Part shown: positions 10,000 through 23,900 of the stretch, one piece after another
How positions within the stretch are numbered: the first letter of the stretch is position 1
How the letters are laid out: the number at the start of each line of letters is the position of its first letter
From: Leptasterias polaris
Taxonomy: Eukaryota; Echinodermata; Asteroidea; Forcipulatida; Asteriidae
Length of the DNA stretch: 64,000 nucleotides
Assembly (NCBI GenBank): GCA_037783415.1
Contig: JAZGTN010000042.1
Span: 3,940,269-4,004,268 of the forward strand
Reading direction: 5' to 3'
Program-made: the position numbers and the translations under genes
Notes under the pieces: model-generated
What the model was told of the DNA's origin: nothing
The model's input: only the letters and a program-made list of their open reading frames with translations
The model's database searches: none

Positions 10000-10850
10000 T
10001 CTTTACTAAGAAACATGGGTGTACTGAACAAACTGGTTGATTCTGAGCGTATTCTGAGACGAAAAAAATTCAAACCCCTCAAAACGCGCTGAGATTAATT
10101 CTTTACTAAGAAATATGGGTGTACTGAACAAACTGGTTGATTCTGAGCGTGATCGGAGACGAAAAAAATTCAAACCCCTCAGAATGCGCTGAGATTAATT
10201 CTTTACTAAGAAACATGGGTGTACTGAACAAACTGGTTGATTCTGAGCGTGATCGGAGACGAAAAAAATTCAAACCCCTCAGAATGCGCTGAGATTAATT
10301 CTTTACTATGAAACATGGGTGTACTGAACAAACTGGTTGATTCTGAGCGTATTCTGAGACGAAAAAAATTCAAACCCCTCAAAACGCGCTGAGATTAATT
10401 CTTTACTAAGAAACATGGGTGTACTGAACAAACTGGTTGATTCTGAGCGTGATCGGAGACGAAAAAAATTCAAACCCCTCAGAATGCGCTGAGATTAATT
10501 CTTTACTAAGAAACATGGGTGTACTGAACAAACTGGTTGATTCTGAGCGTATTCTGAGACGAAAAAAATTCAAACCCCTCAAAACACGCTGAGATGAATT
10601 TTTTAATAAGAAACATGGGTGTTGTGAACAAACTGGTTCATTCTGAGCGTATTCTGAGACGAAAAAAATTCAAACCCCTCAAAATGCGCTGAGATTAATT
10701 CTTTAATAAGAAACAAGGGTGTTCTGAACAAACTGGTTGATTCTGAGCGTGATCGGAGACGAAAAAAATTCAAACCCCTCAAAACGCGCTGAGACTAATT
10801 CTTTACTAAGAAACAAGGGTGTTCTGAACAAACTGGTTGATTCTGAGCGT

Positions 10851-12250
10851 GATCGGAGACGAAAAAAATTCAAACCCCTCAAAACGCGCTGAGATTAATT
10901 CTTTACTAAGAAACAAGGTTGTTCTGAACAAACTGGTTGATTCTGAGCGTGATCGGAGACGAAAAAAATTCAAACCCCTCAAAACGCGCTGAGATTAATT
11001 CTTTACTAAGAAACAAGGGTGTTCTGAACAAACTGGTTGATTCTGAGCGTGATCGGAGACGAAAAAAATTCAAACCCCTCAAAACGCGCTGAGATTAATT
11101 CTTTACTAAGAAACATGGGTGTACTGAACAAACTGGTTGATTCTGAGCGTGATCGGAGACGAAAAAAATTCAAACCCCTCAGAATGCGCTGAGATTAATT
11201 CTTTACTAAGAAACATGGGTGTACTGAACAAACTGGTTGATTCTGAGCGTGATCGGAGACGAAAAAAATTCAAACCCCTCAGAATGCGCTGAGATTAATT
11301 CTTTACTATGAAACATGGGTGTACTGAACAAACTGGTTGATTCTGAGCGTATTCTGACACGAAAAAAATTCAAACCCCTCAAAACGCGCTGAGATTAATT
11401 CTTTACTAAGAAACATGGGTGTACTGAACAAACTGGTTGATTCTGAGCGTGATCGGAGACGAAAAAATTTCAAACCCCTCAGAATGCGCTGAGATTAATT
11501 CTTTACTAAGAAACATGGGTGTACTGAACAAACTGGTTGATTCTGAGCGTGATCGGAGACGAAAAAAATTCAAACCCCTCAAAACGCGCTGAGATTAATT
11601 CTTTACTAAGAAACAAGGTTGTTCTGAACAAACTGGTTGATTCTGAGCGTGATCGGAGACGAAAAAAATTCAAACCCCTCAAAACGCGCTGAGATTAATT
11701 CTTTACTAAGAAACAAGGGTGTTCTGAACAAACTGGTTGATTCTGAGCGTGATCGGAGACGAAAAAAATTCAAACCCCTCAAAACGCGCTGAGATTAATT
11801 CTTTACTAAGAAACATGGGTGTACTGAACAAACTGGTTGATTCTGAGCGTGATCGGAGACGAAAAAAATTCAAACCCCTCAGAATGCGCTGAGATTAATT
11901 CTTTACTAAGAAACATGGGTGTACTGAACAAACTGGTTGATTCTGAGCGTGATCGGAGACGAAAAAAATTCAAACCCCTCAGAATGCGCTGAGATTAATT
12001 CTTTACTATGAAACATGGGTGTACTGAACAAACTGGTTGATTCTGAGCGTATTCTGAGACGAAAAAAATTCAAACCCCTCAAAACGCGCTGAGATTAATT
12101 CTTTACTAAGAAACATGGGTGTACTGAACAAACTGGTTGATTCTGAGCGTGATCGGAGACGAAAAAATTTCAAACCCCTCAGAATGCGCTGAGATTAATT
12201 CTTTACTAAGAAACATGGGTGTACTGAACAAACTGGTTGATTCTGAGCGT
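10851..12250 (+). repeat. 700-bp tandem duplication in block A (copy 1)
   Basis: T, G, Mb, Mb, Mc(tactat), Mb with aaaaattt, M occurs from 10,900 and again from 11,600. The junction is the chimera at 11,500: M-type left end but gatcgg and aaaacg, where the second copy (12,200) has tattctg and caaaacacgc. This places the exchange between monomer positions 25 and 52. The first half has a private gacac (11,300 monomer) where the second has gagac (12,000 monomer). Confidence 0.85.
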
Positions 12251-13099
12251 ATTCTGAGACGAAAAAAATTCAAACCCCTCAAAACACGCTGAGATGAATT
12301 TTTTAATAAGAAACATGGGTGTTGTGAACAAACTGGTTCATTCTGAGCGTATTCTGAGACGAAAAAAATTCAAACCCCTCAAAATGCGCTGAGATTAATT
12401 CTTTAATAAGAAACAAGGGTGTTCTGAACAAACTGGTTGATTCTGAGCGTGATCGGAGACGAAAAAAATTCAAACCCCTCAAAACGCGCTGAGATTAATT
12501 CTTTACTAAGAAACAAGGGTGTTCTGAACAAACTGGTTGATTCTGAGCGTGATCGGAGACGAAAAAAATTCAAACCCCTCAAAACGCGCTGAGATTAATT
12601 CTTTACTAAGAAACAAGGGTGTTCTGAACAAACTGGTTGATTCTGAGCGTGATCGGAGACGAAAAAAATTCAAACCCCTCAAAACGCGCTGAGATTAATT
12701 CTTTACTAAGAAACAAGGGTGTTCTGAACAAACTGGTTGATTCTGAGCGTGATCGGAGACGAAAAAAATTCAAACCCCTCAAAACGCGCTGAGATTAATT
12801 CTTTACTAAGAAACAAGGGTGTTCTGAACAAACTGGTTGATTCTGAGCGTGATCGGAGACGAAAAAAATTCAAACCCCTCAAAACGCGCTGAGATTAATT
12901 CTTTACTAAGAAACAAGGTTGTTCTGAACAAACTGGTTGATTCTGAGCGTGATCGGAGACGAAAAAAATTCAAACCCCTCAAAACGCGCTGAGATGAATT
13001 TTTTAATAAGAAACAAGGGTGTTGTGAACAAACTGGTTCATTCTGAGCGTGATCGGAAACGAAAATAATTCAAACCCCTCAAAACGCGCTGAGATTAAT

Positions 13100-13199
13100 T
13101 CTTTACTAAGAAACAAGGGTGTTCTGAACAAACTGGTTGATTCTGAGCGTGATCGGAGACGAAAAAAATTCAAACCCCTCAGAATGCGCTGAGATTAAT
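13100..13199 (+). repeat. Junction monomer between block A copies (G/M chimera)
   Basis: The left part is G (caaggg, tgttctg), as after Z at 20,599. The right part is agaatg, as in the M monomer at 5,501. Sequence to the left tracks 20,699 and to the right tracks 5,501, so this is the seam of the 7,599-bp tandem duplication, with exchange between positions 25 and 82. The copy at 48,098-48,197 is the same seam in super-unit 2. Confidence 0.85.
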
Positions 13200-16099
13200 T
13201 CTTTACTAAGAAACATGGGTGTACTGAACAAACTGGTTGATTCTGAGCGTATTCTGAGACGAAAAAAATTCAAACCCCTCAAAACGCGCTGAGATTAATT
13301 CTTTACTAAGAAACATGGGTGTACTGAACAAACTGGTTGATTCTGAGCGTGATCGGAGACGAAAAAAATTCAAACCCCTCAGAATGCGCTGAGATTAATT
13401 CTTTACTAAGAAACATGGGTGTACTGAACAAACTGGTTGATTCTGAGCGTGATCGGAGACGAAAAAAATTCAAACCCCTCAGAATGCGCTGAGATTAATT
13501 CTTTACTATGAAACATGGGTGTACTGAACAAACTGGTTGATTCTGAGCGTATTCTGAGACGAAAAAAATTCAAACCCCTCAAAACGCGCTGAGATTAATT
13601 CTTTACTAAGAAACATGGGTGTACTGAACAAACTGGTTGATTCTGAGCGTGATCGGAGACGAAAAAAATTCAAACCCCTCAGAATGCGCTGAGATTAATT
13701 CTTTACTATGAAACATGGGTGTACTGAACAAACTGGTTGATTCTGAGCGTATTCTGAGACGAAAAAAATTCAAACCCCTCAAAACGCGCTGAGATTAATT
13801 CTTTACTAAGAAACATGGGTGTACTGAACAAACTGGTTGATTCTGAGCGTGATCGGAGACGAAAAAAATTCAAACCCCTCAGAATGCGCTGAGATTAATT
13901 CTTTACTAAGAAACATGGGTGTACTGAACAAACTGGTTGATTCTGAGCGTGATCGGAGACGAAAAAAATTCAAACCCCTCAGAATGCGCTGAGATTAATT
14001 CTTTACTATGAAACATGGGTGTACTGAACAAACTGGTTGATTCTGAGCGTATTCTGAGACGAAAAAAATTCAAACCCCTCAAAACCCGCTGAGATTAATT
14101 CTTTACTAAGAAACATGGGTGTACTGAACAAACTGGTTGATTCTGAGCGTGATCGGAGACGAAAAAAATTCAAACCCCTCAGAATGCGCTGAGATTAATT
14201 CTTTACTATGAAACATGGGTGTACTGAACAAACTGGTTGATTCTGAGCGTATTCTGAGACGAAAAAAATTCAAACCCCTCAAAACGCGCTGAGATTAATT
14301 CTTTACTAAGAAACATGGGTGTACTGAACAAACTGGTTGATTCTGAGCGTGATCGGAGACGAAAAAAATTCAAACCCCTCAGAATGCGCTGAGATTAATT
14401 CTTTACTAAGAAACAAGGTTGTTCTGAACAAACAGGTTGATTCTGAGCGTGATCGGAGACTAAAAAAATTCAAACCCCTCAAAACGCGCTGAGATTAATT
14501 CTTTACTAAGAAACAAGGTTGTTCTGAACAAACTGGTTGATTCTGAGCGTGATCGGAGACGAAAAAAATTCAAACCCCTCAAAACGCGCTGAGATTAATT
14601 CTTTACTAAGAAACAAGGGTGTTCTGAACAAACTGGTTGATTCTGAGCGTGATCGGAGACGAAAAAAATTCAAACCCCTCAAAACGCGCTGAGATTAATT
14701 CTTTACTAAGAAACAAGGTTGTTCTGAACAAACTGGTTGATTCTGAGCGTGATCGGAGACGAAAAAAGTTCAAACCCCTCAAAACGCGCTGAGATTAATT
14801 CTTTATTAAGAAACAAGGGTGTTGTGAACAAACTGGTTCATTCTGAGCGTATTCTGAGACGAAAAAAATTCAAACCCCTCAGAATGCGCTGAGATTAATT
14901 CTTTACTAAGAAACATGGGTGTACTGAACAAACTGGTTGATTCTGAGCGTGATCGGAGACGAAACAAATTCAAACCCCTCAGAATGCGCTGAGATTAATT
15001 CTTTACTAAGAAACATGGGTGTACTGAACAAACTGGTTGATTCTGAGCGTATTCTGAGACGAAAAAAATTCAAACCCCTCAAAACGCGCTGAGATTAATT
15101 CTTTACTAAGAAACATGGGTGTACTGAACAAACTGGTTGATTCTGAGCGTGATCGGAGACGAAAAAAATTCAAACCCCTCAGAATGCGCTGAGATTAATT
15201 CTTTACTAAGAAACATGGGTGTACTGAACAAACTGGTTGATTCTGAGCGTATTCTGAGACGAAAAAAATTCAAACCCCTCAAAACGCGCTGAGATTAATT
15301 CTTTACTAAGAAACATGGGTGTACTGAACAAACTGGTTGATTCTGAGCGTGATCGGAGACGAAAAAAATTCAAACCCCTCAGAATGCGCTGAGATTAATT
15401 CTTTACTAAGAAACATGGGTGTACTGAACAAACTGGTTGATTCTGAGCGTGATCGGAGACGAAAAAAATTCAAACCCCTCAGAATGCGCTGAGATTAATT
15501 CTTTACTATGAAACATGGGTGTACTGAACAAACTGGTTGATTCTGAGCGTATTCTGAGACGAAAAAAATTCAAACCCCTCAAAACGCGCTGAGATTAATT
15601 CTTTACTAAGAAACATGGGTGTACTGAACAAACTGGTTGATTCTGAGCGTGATCGGAGACGAAAAAAATTCAAACCCCTCAGAATGCGCTGAGATTAATT
15701 CTTTACTATGAAACATGGGTGTACTGAACAAACTGGTTGATTCTGAGCGTATTCTGAGACGAAAAAAATTCAAACCCCTCAAAACGCGCTGAGATTAATT
15801 CTTTACTAAGAAACATGGGTGTACTGAACAAACTGGTTGATTCTGAGCGTGATCGGAGACGAAAAAAATTCAAACCCCTCAGAATGCGCTGAGATTAATT
15901 CTTTACTAAGAAACAAGGTTGTTCTGAACAAACAGGTTGATTCTGAGCGTGATCGGAGACTAAAAAAATTCAAACCCCTCAAAACGCGCTGAGATTAATT
16001 CTTTACTAAGAAACAAGGTTGTTCTGAACAAACTGGTTGATTCTGAGCGTGATCGGAGACGAAAAAAATTCAAACCCCTCAAAACGCGCTGAGATTAAT

Positions 16100-17598
16100 T
16101 CTTTATTAAGAAACAAGGGTGTTGTGAACAAACTGGTTCATTCTGAGCGTATTCTGAGACGAAAAAAATTCAAACCCCTCAAAACGCGCTGAGATTAATT
16201 CTTTACTAAGAAACAAGGGTTTTCTGAACAAACTGGTTGATTCTGAGCGTGATCGGAGACGAAAAAAATTCAAACCCCTCAAAACGCGCTGAGATTAATT
16301 CTTTACTAAGAAACAAGGGTGTTCTGAACAAACTGGTTGATTCTGAGCGTATTCTGAGACGAAAAAAATTCAAACCCCTCTTAATGCGCTGAGATTAATT
16401 CTTTACTAACAAACATGGGTGTACTGAACAAACTGGTTGATTCTGAGCGTGATCGGAGACGAAAAAAATTCAAACCCCTCAAAACGCGCTGAGATTAATT
16501 CTTTACTAAGAAACAAGGTTGTTCTGAACAAACTGGTTGATTCTGAGCGTGATCGGAGACGAAAAAAATTCAAACCCCTCAAAACGCGCTGAGATTAATT
16601 CTTTACTAAGAAACAAGGGTGTTCTGAACAAACTGGTTGATTCTGAGCGTGATCGGAGACGAAAAAAATTCAAACCCCTCAAAACGCGCTGAGATTAATT
16701 CTTTACTAAGAAACAAGGGTGTTCTGAACAAACTGGTTGATTCTGAGCGTGATCGGAGACGAAAAAAATTCAAACCCCTCAAAACGCGCTGAGATTAATT
16801 CTTTACTAAGAAACAAGGTTGTTCTGAACAAACTGGTTGATTCTGAGCGTGATCGGAGACGAAAAAAATTCAAACCCCTCAAAACGCGCTGAGATTAATT
16901 CTTTACTAAGAAACAAGGGTGTTCTGAACAAACTGGTTGATTCTGAGCGTGATCGGAGACGAAAAAAATTCAAACCCCTCAAAACGCGCTGAGATTAATT
17001 CTTTACTAAGAAACAAGGTTGTTCTGAACAAACTGGTTGATTCTGAGCGTGATCGGAGACGAAAAAAATTCAAACCCCTCAAAACGCGCTGAGATTAATT
17101 CTTTACTAAGAAACAAGGGTGTCTGAACAAACTGGTTGATTCTGAGCGTGATCGGAGACGAAAAAAATTCAAACCCCTCAAAACGCGCTGAGATTAATTC
17201 TTTACTAAGAAACAAGGTTGTTCTGAACAAACTGGTTGATTCTGAGCGTGATCGGAGACGAAAAAAATTCAAACCCCTCAAAACGCGCTGAGATTAATTC
17301 TTTACTAAGAAACAAGGGTGTTCTGAACAAACTGGTTGATTCTGAGCGTGATCGGAGACGAAAAAAATTCAAACCCCTCAAAACGCGCTGAGATTAATTC
17401 TTTACTAAGAAACAAGGTTGTTCTGAACAAACTGGTTGATTCTGAGCGTGATCGGAGACGAAAAAAATTCAAACCCCTCAAAACGCGCTGAGATTAATTC
17501 TTTACTAAGAAACAAGGTTGTTCTGAACAAACTGGTTGATTCTGAGCGTGATCGGAGACGAAAAAAATTCAAACCCCTCAGAATGCGCTGAGATTAAT
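16100..17598 (+). repeat. Divergent 1.5-kb block, copy 2
   Basis: Same marker order as 8,501-9,999: W with aaaacg at 16,100, ttttctg G at 16,200, cttaatgcgc at 16,300, tactaac at 16,400, 99-bp monomer at 17,100, and T with agaatg at 17,499. Confidence 0.8.
17100..17198 (+). repeat. 99-bp monomer with 1-bp deletion (copy 2)
   Basis: The same single-base loss, 7,599 bp after the first. Confidence 0.95.
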
Positions 17599-18449
17599 TC
17601 TTTACTAAGAAACATGGGTGTACTGAACAAACTGGTTGATTCTGAGCGTATTCTGAGACGAAAAAAATTCAAACCCCTCAAAACGCGCTGAGATTAATTC
17701 TTTACTAAGAAATATGGGTGTACTGAACAAACTGGTTGATTCTGAGCGTGATCGGAGACGAAAAAAATTCAAACCCCTCAGAATGCGCTGAGATTAATTC
17801 TTTACTAAGAAACATGGGTGTACTGAACAAACTGGTTGATTCTGAGCGTGATCGGAGACGAAAAAAATTCAAACCCCTCAGAATGCGCTGAGATTAATTC
17901 TTTACTATGAAACATGGGTGTACTGAACAAACTGGTTGATTCTGAGCGTATTCTGAGACGAAAAAAATTCAAACCCCTCAAAACGCGCTGAGATTAATTC
18001 TTTACTAAGAAACATGGGTGTACTGAACAAACTGGTTGATTCTGAGCGTGATCGGAGACGAAAAAAATTCAAACCCCTCAGAATGCGCTGAGATTAATTC
18101 TTTACTAAGAAACATGGGTGTACTGAACAAACTGGTTGATTCTGAGCGTATTCTGAGACGAAAAAAATTCAAACCCCTCAAAACACGCTGAGATGAATTT
18201 TTTAATAAGAAACATGGGTGTTGTGAACAAACTGGTTCATTCTGAGCGTATTCTGAGACGAAAAAAATTCAAACCCCTCAAAATGCGCTGAGATTAATTC
18301 TTTAATAAGAAACAAGGGTGTTCTGAACAAACTGGTTGATTCTGAGCGTGATCGGAGACGAAAAAAATTCAAACCCCTCAAAACGCGCTGAGACTAATTC
18401 TTTACTAAGAAACAAGGGTGTTCTGAACAAACTGGTTGATTCTGAGCGT

Positions 18450-19849
18450 GATCGGAGACGAAAAAAATTCAAACCCCTCAAAACGCGCTGAGATTAATTC
18501 TTTACTAAGAAACAAGGTTGTTCTGAACAAACTGGTTGATTCTGAGCGTGATCGGAGACGAAAAAAATTCAAACCCCTCAAAACGCGCTGAGATTAATTC
18601 TTTACTAAGAAACAAGGGTGTTCTGAACAAACTGGTTGATTCTGAGCGTGATCGGAGACGAAAAAAATTCAAACCCCTCAAAACGCGCTGAGATTAATTC
18701 TTTACTAAGAAACATGGGTGTACTGAACAAACTGGTTGATTCTGAGCGTGATCGGAGACGAAAAAAATTCAAACCCCTCAGAATGCGCTGAGATTAATTC
18801 TTTACTAAGAAACATGGGTGTACTGAACAAACTGGTTGATTCTGAGCGTGATCGGAGACGAAAAAAATTCAAACCCCTCAGAATGCGCTGAGATTAATTC
18901 TTTACTATGAAACATGGGTGTACTGAACAAACTGGTTGATTCTGAGCGTATTCTGACACGAAAAAAATTCAAACCCCTCAAAACGCGCTGAGATTAATTC
19001 TTTACTAAGAAACATGGGTGTACTGAACAAACTGGTTGATTCTGAGCGTGATCGGAGACGAAAAAATTTCAAACCCCTCAGAATGCGCTGAGATTAATTC
19101 TTTACTAAGAAACATGGGTGTACTGAACAAACTGGTTGATTCTGAGCGTGATCGGAGACGAAAAAAATTCAAACCCCTCAAAACGCGCTGAGATTAATTC
19201 TTTACTAAGAAACAAGGTTGTTCTGAACAAACTGGTTGATTCTGAGCGTGATCGGAGACGAAAAAAATTCAAACCCCTCAAAACGCGCTGAGATTAATTC
19301 TTTACTAAGAAACAAGGGTGTTCTGAACAAACTGGTTGATTCTGAGCGTGATCGGAGACGAAAAAAATTCAAACCCCTCAAAACGCGCTGAGATTAATTC
19401 TTTACTAAGAAACATGGGTGTACTGAACAAACTGGTTGATTCTGAGCGTGATCGGAGACGAAAAAAATTCAAACCCCTCAGAATGCGCTGAGATTAATTC
19501 TTTACTAAGAAACATGGGTGTACTGAACAAACTGGTTGATTCTGAGCGTGATCGGAGACGAAAAAAATTCAAACCCCTCAGAATGCGCTGAGATTAATTC
19601 TTTACTATGAAACATGGGTGTACTGAACAAACTGGTTGATTCTGAGCGTATTCTGAGACGAAAAAAATTCAAACCCCTCAAAACGCGCTGAGATTAATTC
19701 TTTACTAAGAAACATGGGTGTACTGAACAAACTGGTTGATTCTGAGCGTGATCGGAGACGAAAAAATTTCAAACCCCTCAGAATGCGCTGAGATTAATTC
19801 TTTACTAAGAAACATGGGTGTACTGAACAAACTGGTTGATTCTGAGCGT
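18450..19849 (+). repeat. 700-bp tandem duplication (block A copy 2)
   Basis: Same structure, chimera at 19,099 and gacac monomer at 18,899. Inherited with the 7,599-bp duplication. Confidence 0.85.
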
Positions 19850-20980
19850 ATTCTGAGACGAAAAAAATTCAAACCCCTCAAAACACGCTGAGATGAATTT
19901 TTTAATAAGAAACATGGGTGTTGTGAACAAACTGGTTCATTCTGAGCGTATTCTGAGACGAAAAAAATTCAAACCCCTCAAAATGCGCTGAGATTAATTC
20001 TTTAATAAGAAACAAGGGTGTTCTGAACAAACTGGTTGATTCTGAGCGTGATCGGAGACGAAAAAAATTCAAACCCCTCAAAACGCGCTGAGATTAATTC
20101 TTTACTAAGAAACAAGGGTGTTCTGAACAAACTGGTTGATTCTGAGCGTGATCGGAGACGAAAAAAATTCAAACCCCTCAAAACGCGCTGAGATTAATTC
20201 TTTACTAAGAAACAAGGGTGTTCTGAACAAACTGGTTGATTCTGAGCGTGATCGGAGACGAAAAAAATTCAAACCCCTCAAAACGCGCTGAGATTAATTC
20301 TTTACTAAGAAACAAGGGTGTTCTGAACAAACTGGTTGATTCTGAGCGTGATCGGAGACGAAAAAAATTCAAACCCCTCAAAACGCGCTGAGATTAATTC
20401 TTTACTAAGAAACAAGGGTGTTCTGAACAAACTGGTTGATTCTGAGCGTGATCGGAGACGAAAAAAATTCAAACCCCTCAAAACGCGCTGAGATTAATTC
20501 TTTACTAAGAAACAAGGTTGTTCTGAACAAACTGGTTGATTCTGAGCGTGATCGGAGACGAAAAAAATTCAAACCCCTCAAAACGCGCTGAGATGAATTT
20601 TTTAATAAGAAACAAGGGTGTTGTGAACAAACTGGTTCATTCTGAGCGTGATCGGAAACGAAAATAATTCAAACCCCTCAAAACGCGCTGAGATTAATTC
20701 TTTACTAAGAAACAAGGGTGTTCTGAACAAACTGGTTGATTCTGAGCGTGATCGGAGACGAAAAAAATTCAAACCCCTCAAAACGCGCTGAGATTAATTC
20801 TTTACTAAGAAACAAGGTTGTTCTGAACAAACTGGTTGATTCTGAGCGTGATCGGAGACGAAAAAAATTCAAACCCCTCAAAACGCGCTGAGATTAATTC
20901 TTTACTAAGAAACAAGGTTGTTCTGAACAAACTGGTTGATTCTGAGCGTGATCGGAGACGAAAAAAATTCAAACCCCTCA

Positions 20981-23900
20981 AAACGCGCTGAGATTAATTC
21001 TTTACTAAGAAACAAGGGTGTTCTGAACAAACTGGTTGATTCTGAGCGTGATCGGAGACGAAAAAAATTCAAACCCCTCAAAACGCGCTGAGATTAATTC
21101 TTTACTATGAAACAAGGTTGTTCTGAACAAACTGGTTGATTCTGAGCGTGATCGGAGACGAAAAAAATTCAAACCCCTCAAAACGCGCTGAGATTAATTC
21201 TTTACTAAGAAACAAGGCTTTTCTGAACAAACTGGTTGATTCTGAGCGTGATCGGAGACGAAAAAAATTCAAACCCCTCAAAACGCGCTGAGATTAATTC
21301 TTTACTAAGAAACAAGGGTGTTCTGAACAAACTGGTTGATTCTGAGCGTGATCGGAGACGAAAAAAATTCAAACCCCTCAAAACGCGCTGAGATTAATTC
21401 TTTACTAAGAAACAAGGTTGTTCTGAACAAACAGGTTGATTCTGAGCGTGATCGGAGACGAAAAAAATTCAAACCCCTCAAAACGCGCTGAGATTAATTC
21501 TTTACTAAGAAACAAGGTTGTTCTGAACAAACTGGTTGATTCTGAGCGTGATCGGAGACGAAAAAAATTCAAACCCCTCAAAACGCGCTGAGATTAATTC
21601 TTTATTAAGAAACAAGGGTGTTGTGAACAAACTGGTTCATTCTGAGCGTATTCTGAGACGAAAAAAATTCAAACCCCTCAGAATGCGCTGAGATTAATTC
21701 TTTACTAAGAAACATGGGTGTACTGAACAAACTGGTTGATTCTGAGCGTGATCGGAGACGAAAAAAATTCAAACCCCTCAGAATGCGCTGAGATTAATTC
21801 TTTACTAAGAAACATGGGTGTACTGAACAAACTGGTTGATTCTGAGCGTATTCTGAGACGAAAAAAATTCAAACCCCTCAAAACGCGCTGAGATTAATTC
21901 TTTACTAAGAAACATGGGTGTACTGAACAAACTGGTTGATTCTGAGCGTGATCGGAGACGAAAAAAATTCAAACCCCTCAGAATGCGCTGAGATTAATTC
22001 TTTACTAAGAAACATGGGTGTACTGAACAAACTGGTTGATTCTGAGCGTATTCTGAGACGAAAAAAATTCAAACCCCTCAAAACGCGCTGAGATTAATTC
22101 TTTACTAAGAAACATGGGTGTACTGAACAAACTGGTTGATTCTGAGCGTGATCGGAGACGAAAAAAATTCAAACCCCTCAGAATGCGCTGAGATTAATTC
22201 TTTACTAAGAAACATGGGTGTACTGAACAAACTGGTTGATTCTGAGCGTATTCTGAGACGAAAAAAATTCAAACCCCTCAAAACACGCTGAGATGAATTT
22301 TTTAATAAGAAACATGGGTGTTGTGAACAAACTGGTTCATTCTGAGCGTATTCTGAGACGAAAAAAATTCAAACCCCTCAAAATGCGCTGAGATTAATTC
22401 TTTAATAAGAAACAAGGGTGTTCTGAACAAACTGGTTGATTCTGAGCGTGATCGGAGACGAAAAAAATTCAAACCCCTCAAAACGCGCTGAGACTAATTC
22501 TTTACTAAGAAACAAGGGTGTTCTGAACAAACTGGTTGATTCTGAGCGTGATCGGAGACGAAAAAAATTCAAACCCCTCAAAACGCGCTGAGATTAATTC
22601 TTTACTAAGAAACAAGGTTGTTCTGAACAAACTGGTTGATTCTGAGCGTGATCGGAGACGAAAAAAATTCAAACCCCTCAAAACGCGCTGAGATTAATTC
22701 TTTACTAAGAAACAAGGGTGTTCTGAACAAACTGGTTGATTCTGAGCGTGATCGGAGACGAAAAAAATTCAAACCCCTCAAAACGCGCTGAGATTAATTC
22801 TTTACTAAGAAACATGGGTGTACTGAACAAACTGGTTGATTCTGAGCGTGATCGGAGACGAAAAAAATTCAAACCCCTCAGAATGCGCTGAGATTAATTC
22901 TTTACTAAGAAACATGGGTGTACTGAACAAACTGGTTGATTCTGAGCGTGATCGGAGACGAAAAAAATTCAAACCCCTCAGAATGCGCTGAGATTAATTC
23001 TTTACTATGAAACATGGGTGTACTGAACAAACTGGTTGATTCTGAGCGTATTCTGAGACGAAAAAAATTCAAACCCCTCAAAACGCGCTGAGATTAATTC
23101 TTTACTAAGAAACATGGGTGTACTGAACAAACTGGTTGATTCTGAGCGTGATCGGAGACAAAAAAAATTCAAACCCCTCAGAATGCGCTGAGATTAATTC
23201 TTTACTAAGAAACATGGGTGTACTGAACAAACTGGTTGATTCTGAGCGTATTCTGAGACGAAAAAAATTCAAACCCCTCAAAACACGCTGAGATGAATTT
23301 TTTAATAAGAAACATGGGTGTTGTGAACAAACTGGTTCATTCTGAGCGTATTCTGAGACGAAAAAAATTCAAACCCCTCAAAATGCGCTGAGATTAATTC
23401 TTTAATAAAAAACAAGGGTGTTCTGAACAAACTGGTTGATTCTGAGCGTGATCGGAGACGAAAAAAATTCAAACCCCTCAAAACGCGCTGAGATTAATTC
23501 TTTACTAAGAAACAAGGGTGTTCTGAACAAACTGGTTGATTCTGAGCGTGATCGGAGACGAAAAAAATTCAAACCCCTCAAAACGCGCTGAGATTAATTC
23601 TTTACTAAGAAACAAGGTTGTTCTGAACAAACTGGTTGATTCTGAGCGTGATCGGAGACGAAAAAAATTCAAACCCCTCAAAACGCGCTGAGATTAATTC
23701 TTTACTAAGAAACAAGGGTGTTCTGAACAAACTGGTTGATTCTGAGCGTGATCGGAGACGAAAAAAATTCAAACCCCTCAAAACGCGCTGAGATTAATTC
23801 TTTACTAAGAAACAAGGGTGTTCTGAACAAACTGGTTGATTCTGAGCGTGATCGGAGACGAAAAAAATTCAAACCCCTCAAAACGCGCTGAGATTAATTC

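Larger units (their letters stand above)
5583..13181 (+). repeat. 7,599-bp block A, copy 1 (76 monomers)
   Basis: Every marker here recurs 7,599 bp downstream: caaaacccgc (6,401 and 14,000), the ctaaaaa-aaacagg unit (6,801 and 14,400), cgaaacaaat (7,301 and 14,900), cttaatgcgc (8,701 and 16,300), the 1-bp deletion (9,501 and 17,100), aaatatggg (10,100 and 17,699), gacac (11,300 and 18,899) and Z (13,000 and 20,599). The length is 75 monomers of 100 bp plus one of 99. Borders are placed at the first distinguishing base (position 83) in the flanking monomers; the real breakpoint can lie up to about 58 bp earlier. No difference between copies was noticed. Confidence 0.92.
13182..20780 (+). repeat. 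7,599-bp block A, copy 2
   Basis: The direct tandem copy of 5,583-13,181. It begins inside the chimeric monomer at 13,100 (G-type left half, agaatg right half), as expected when the G monomer after Z recombined with the M monomer at 5,501. It ends in the G monomer at 20,699, which is non-chimeric and leads into the 6,300-bp blocks. It carries its own 99-bp monomer, so the deletion predates this duplication. Confidence 0.92.
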
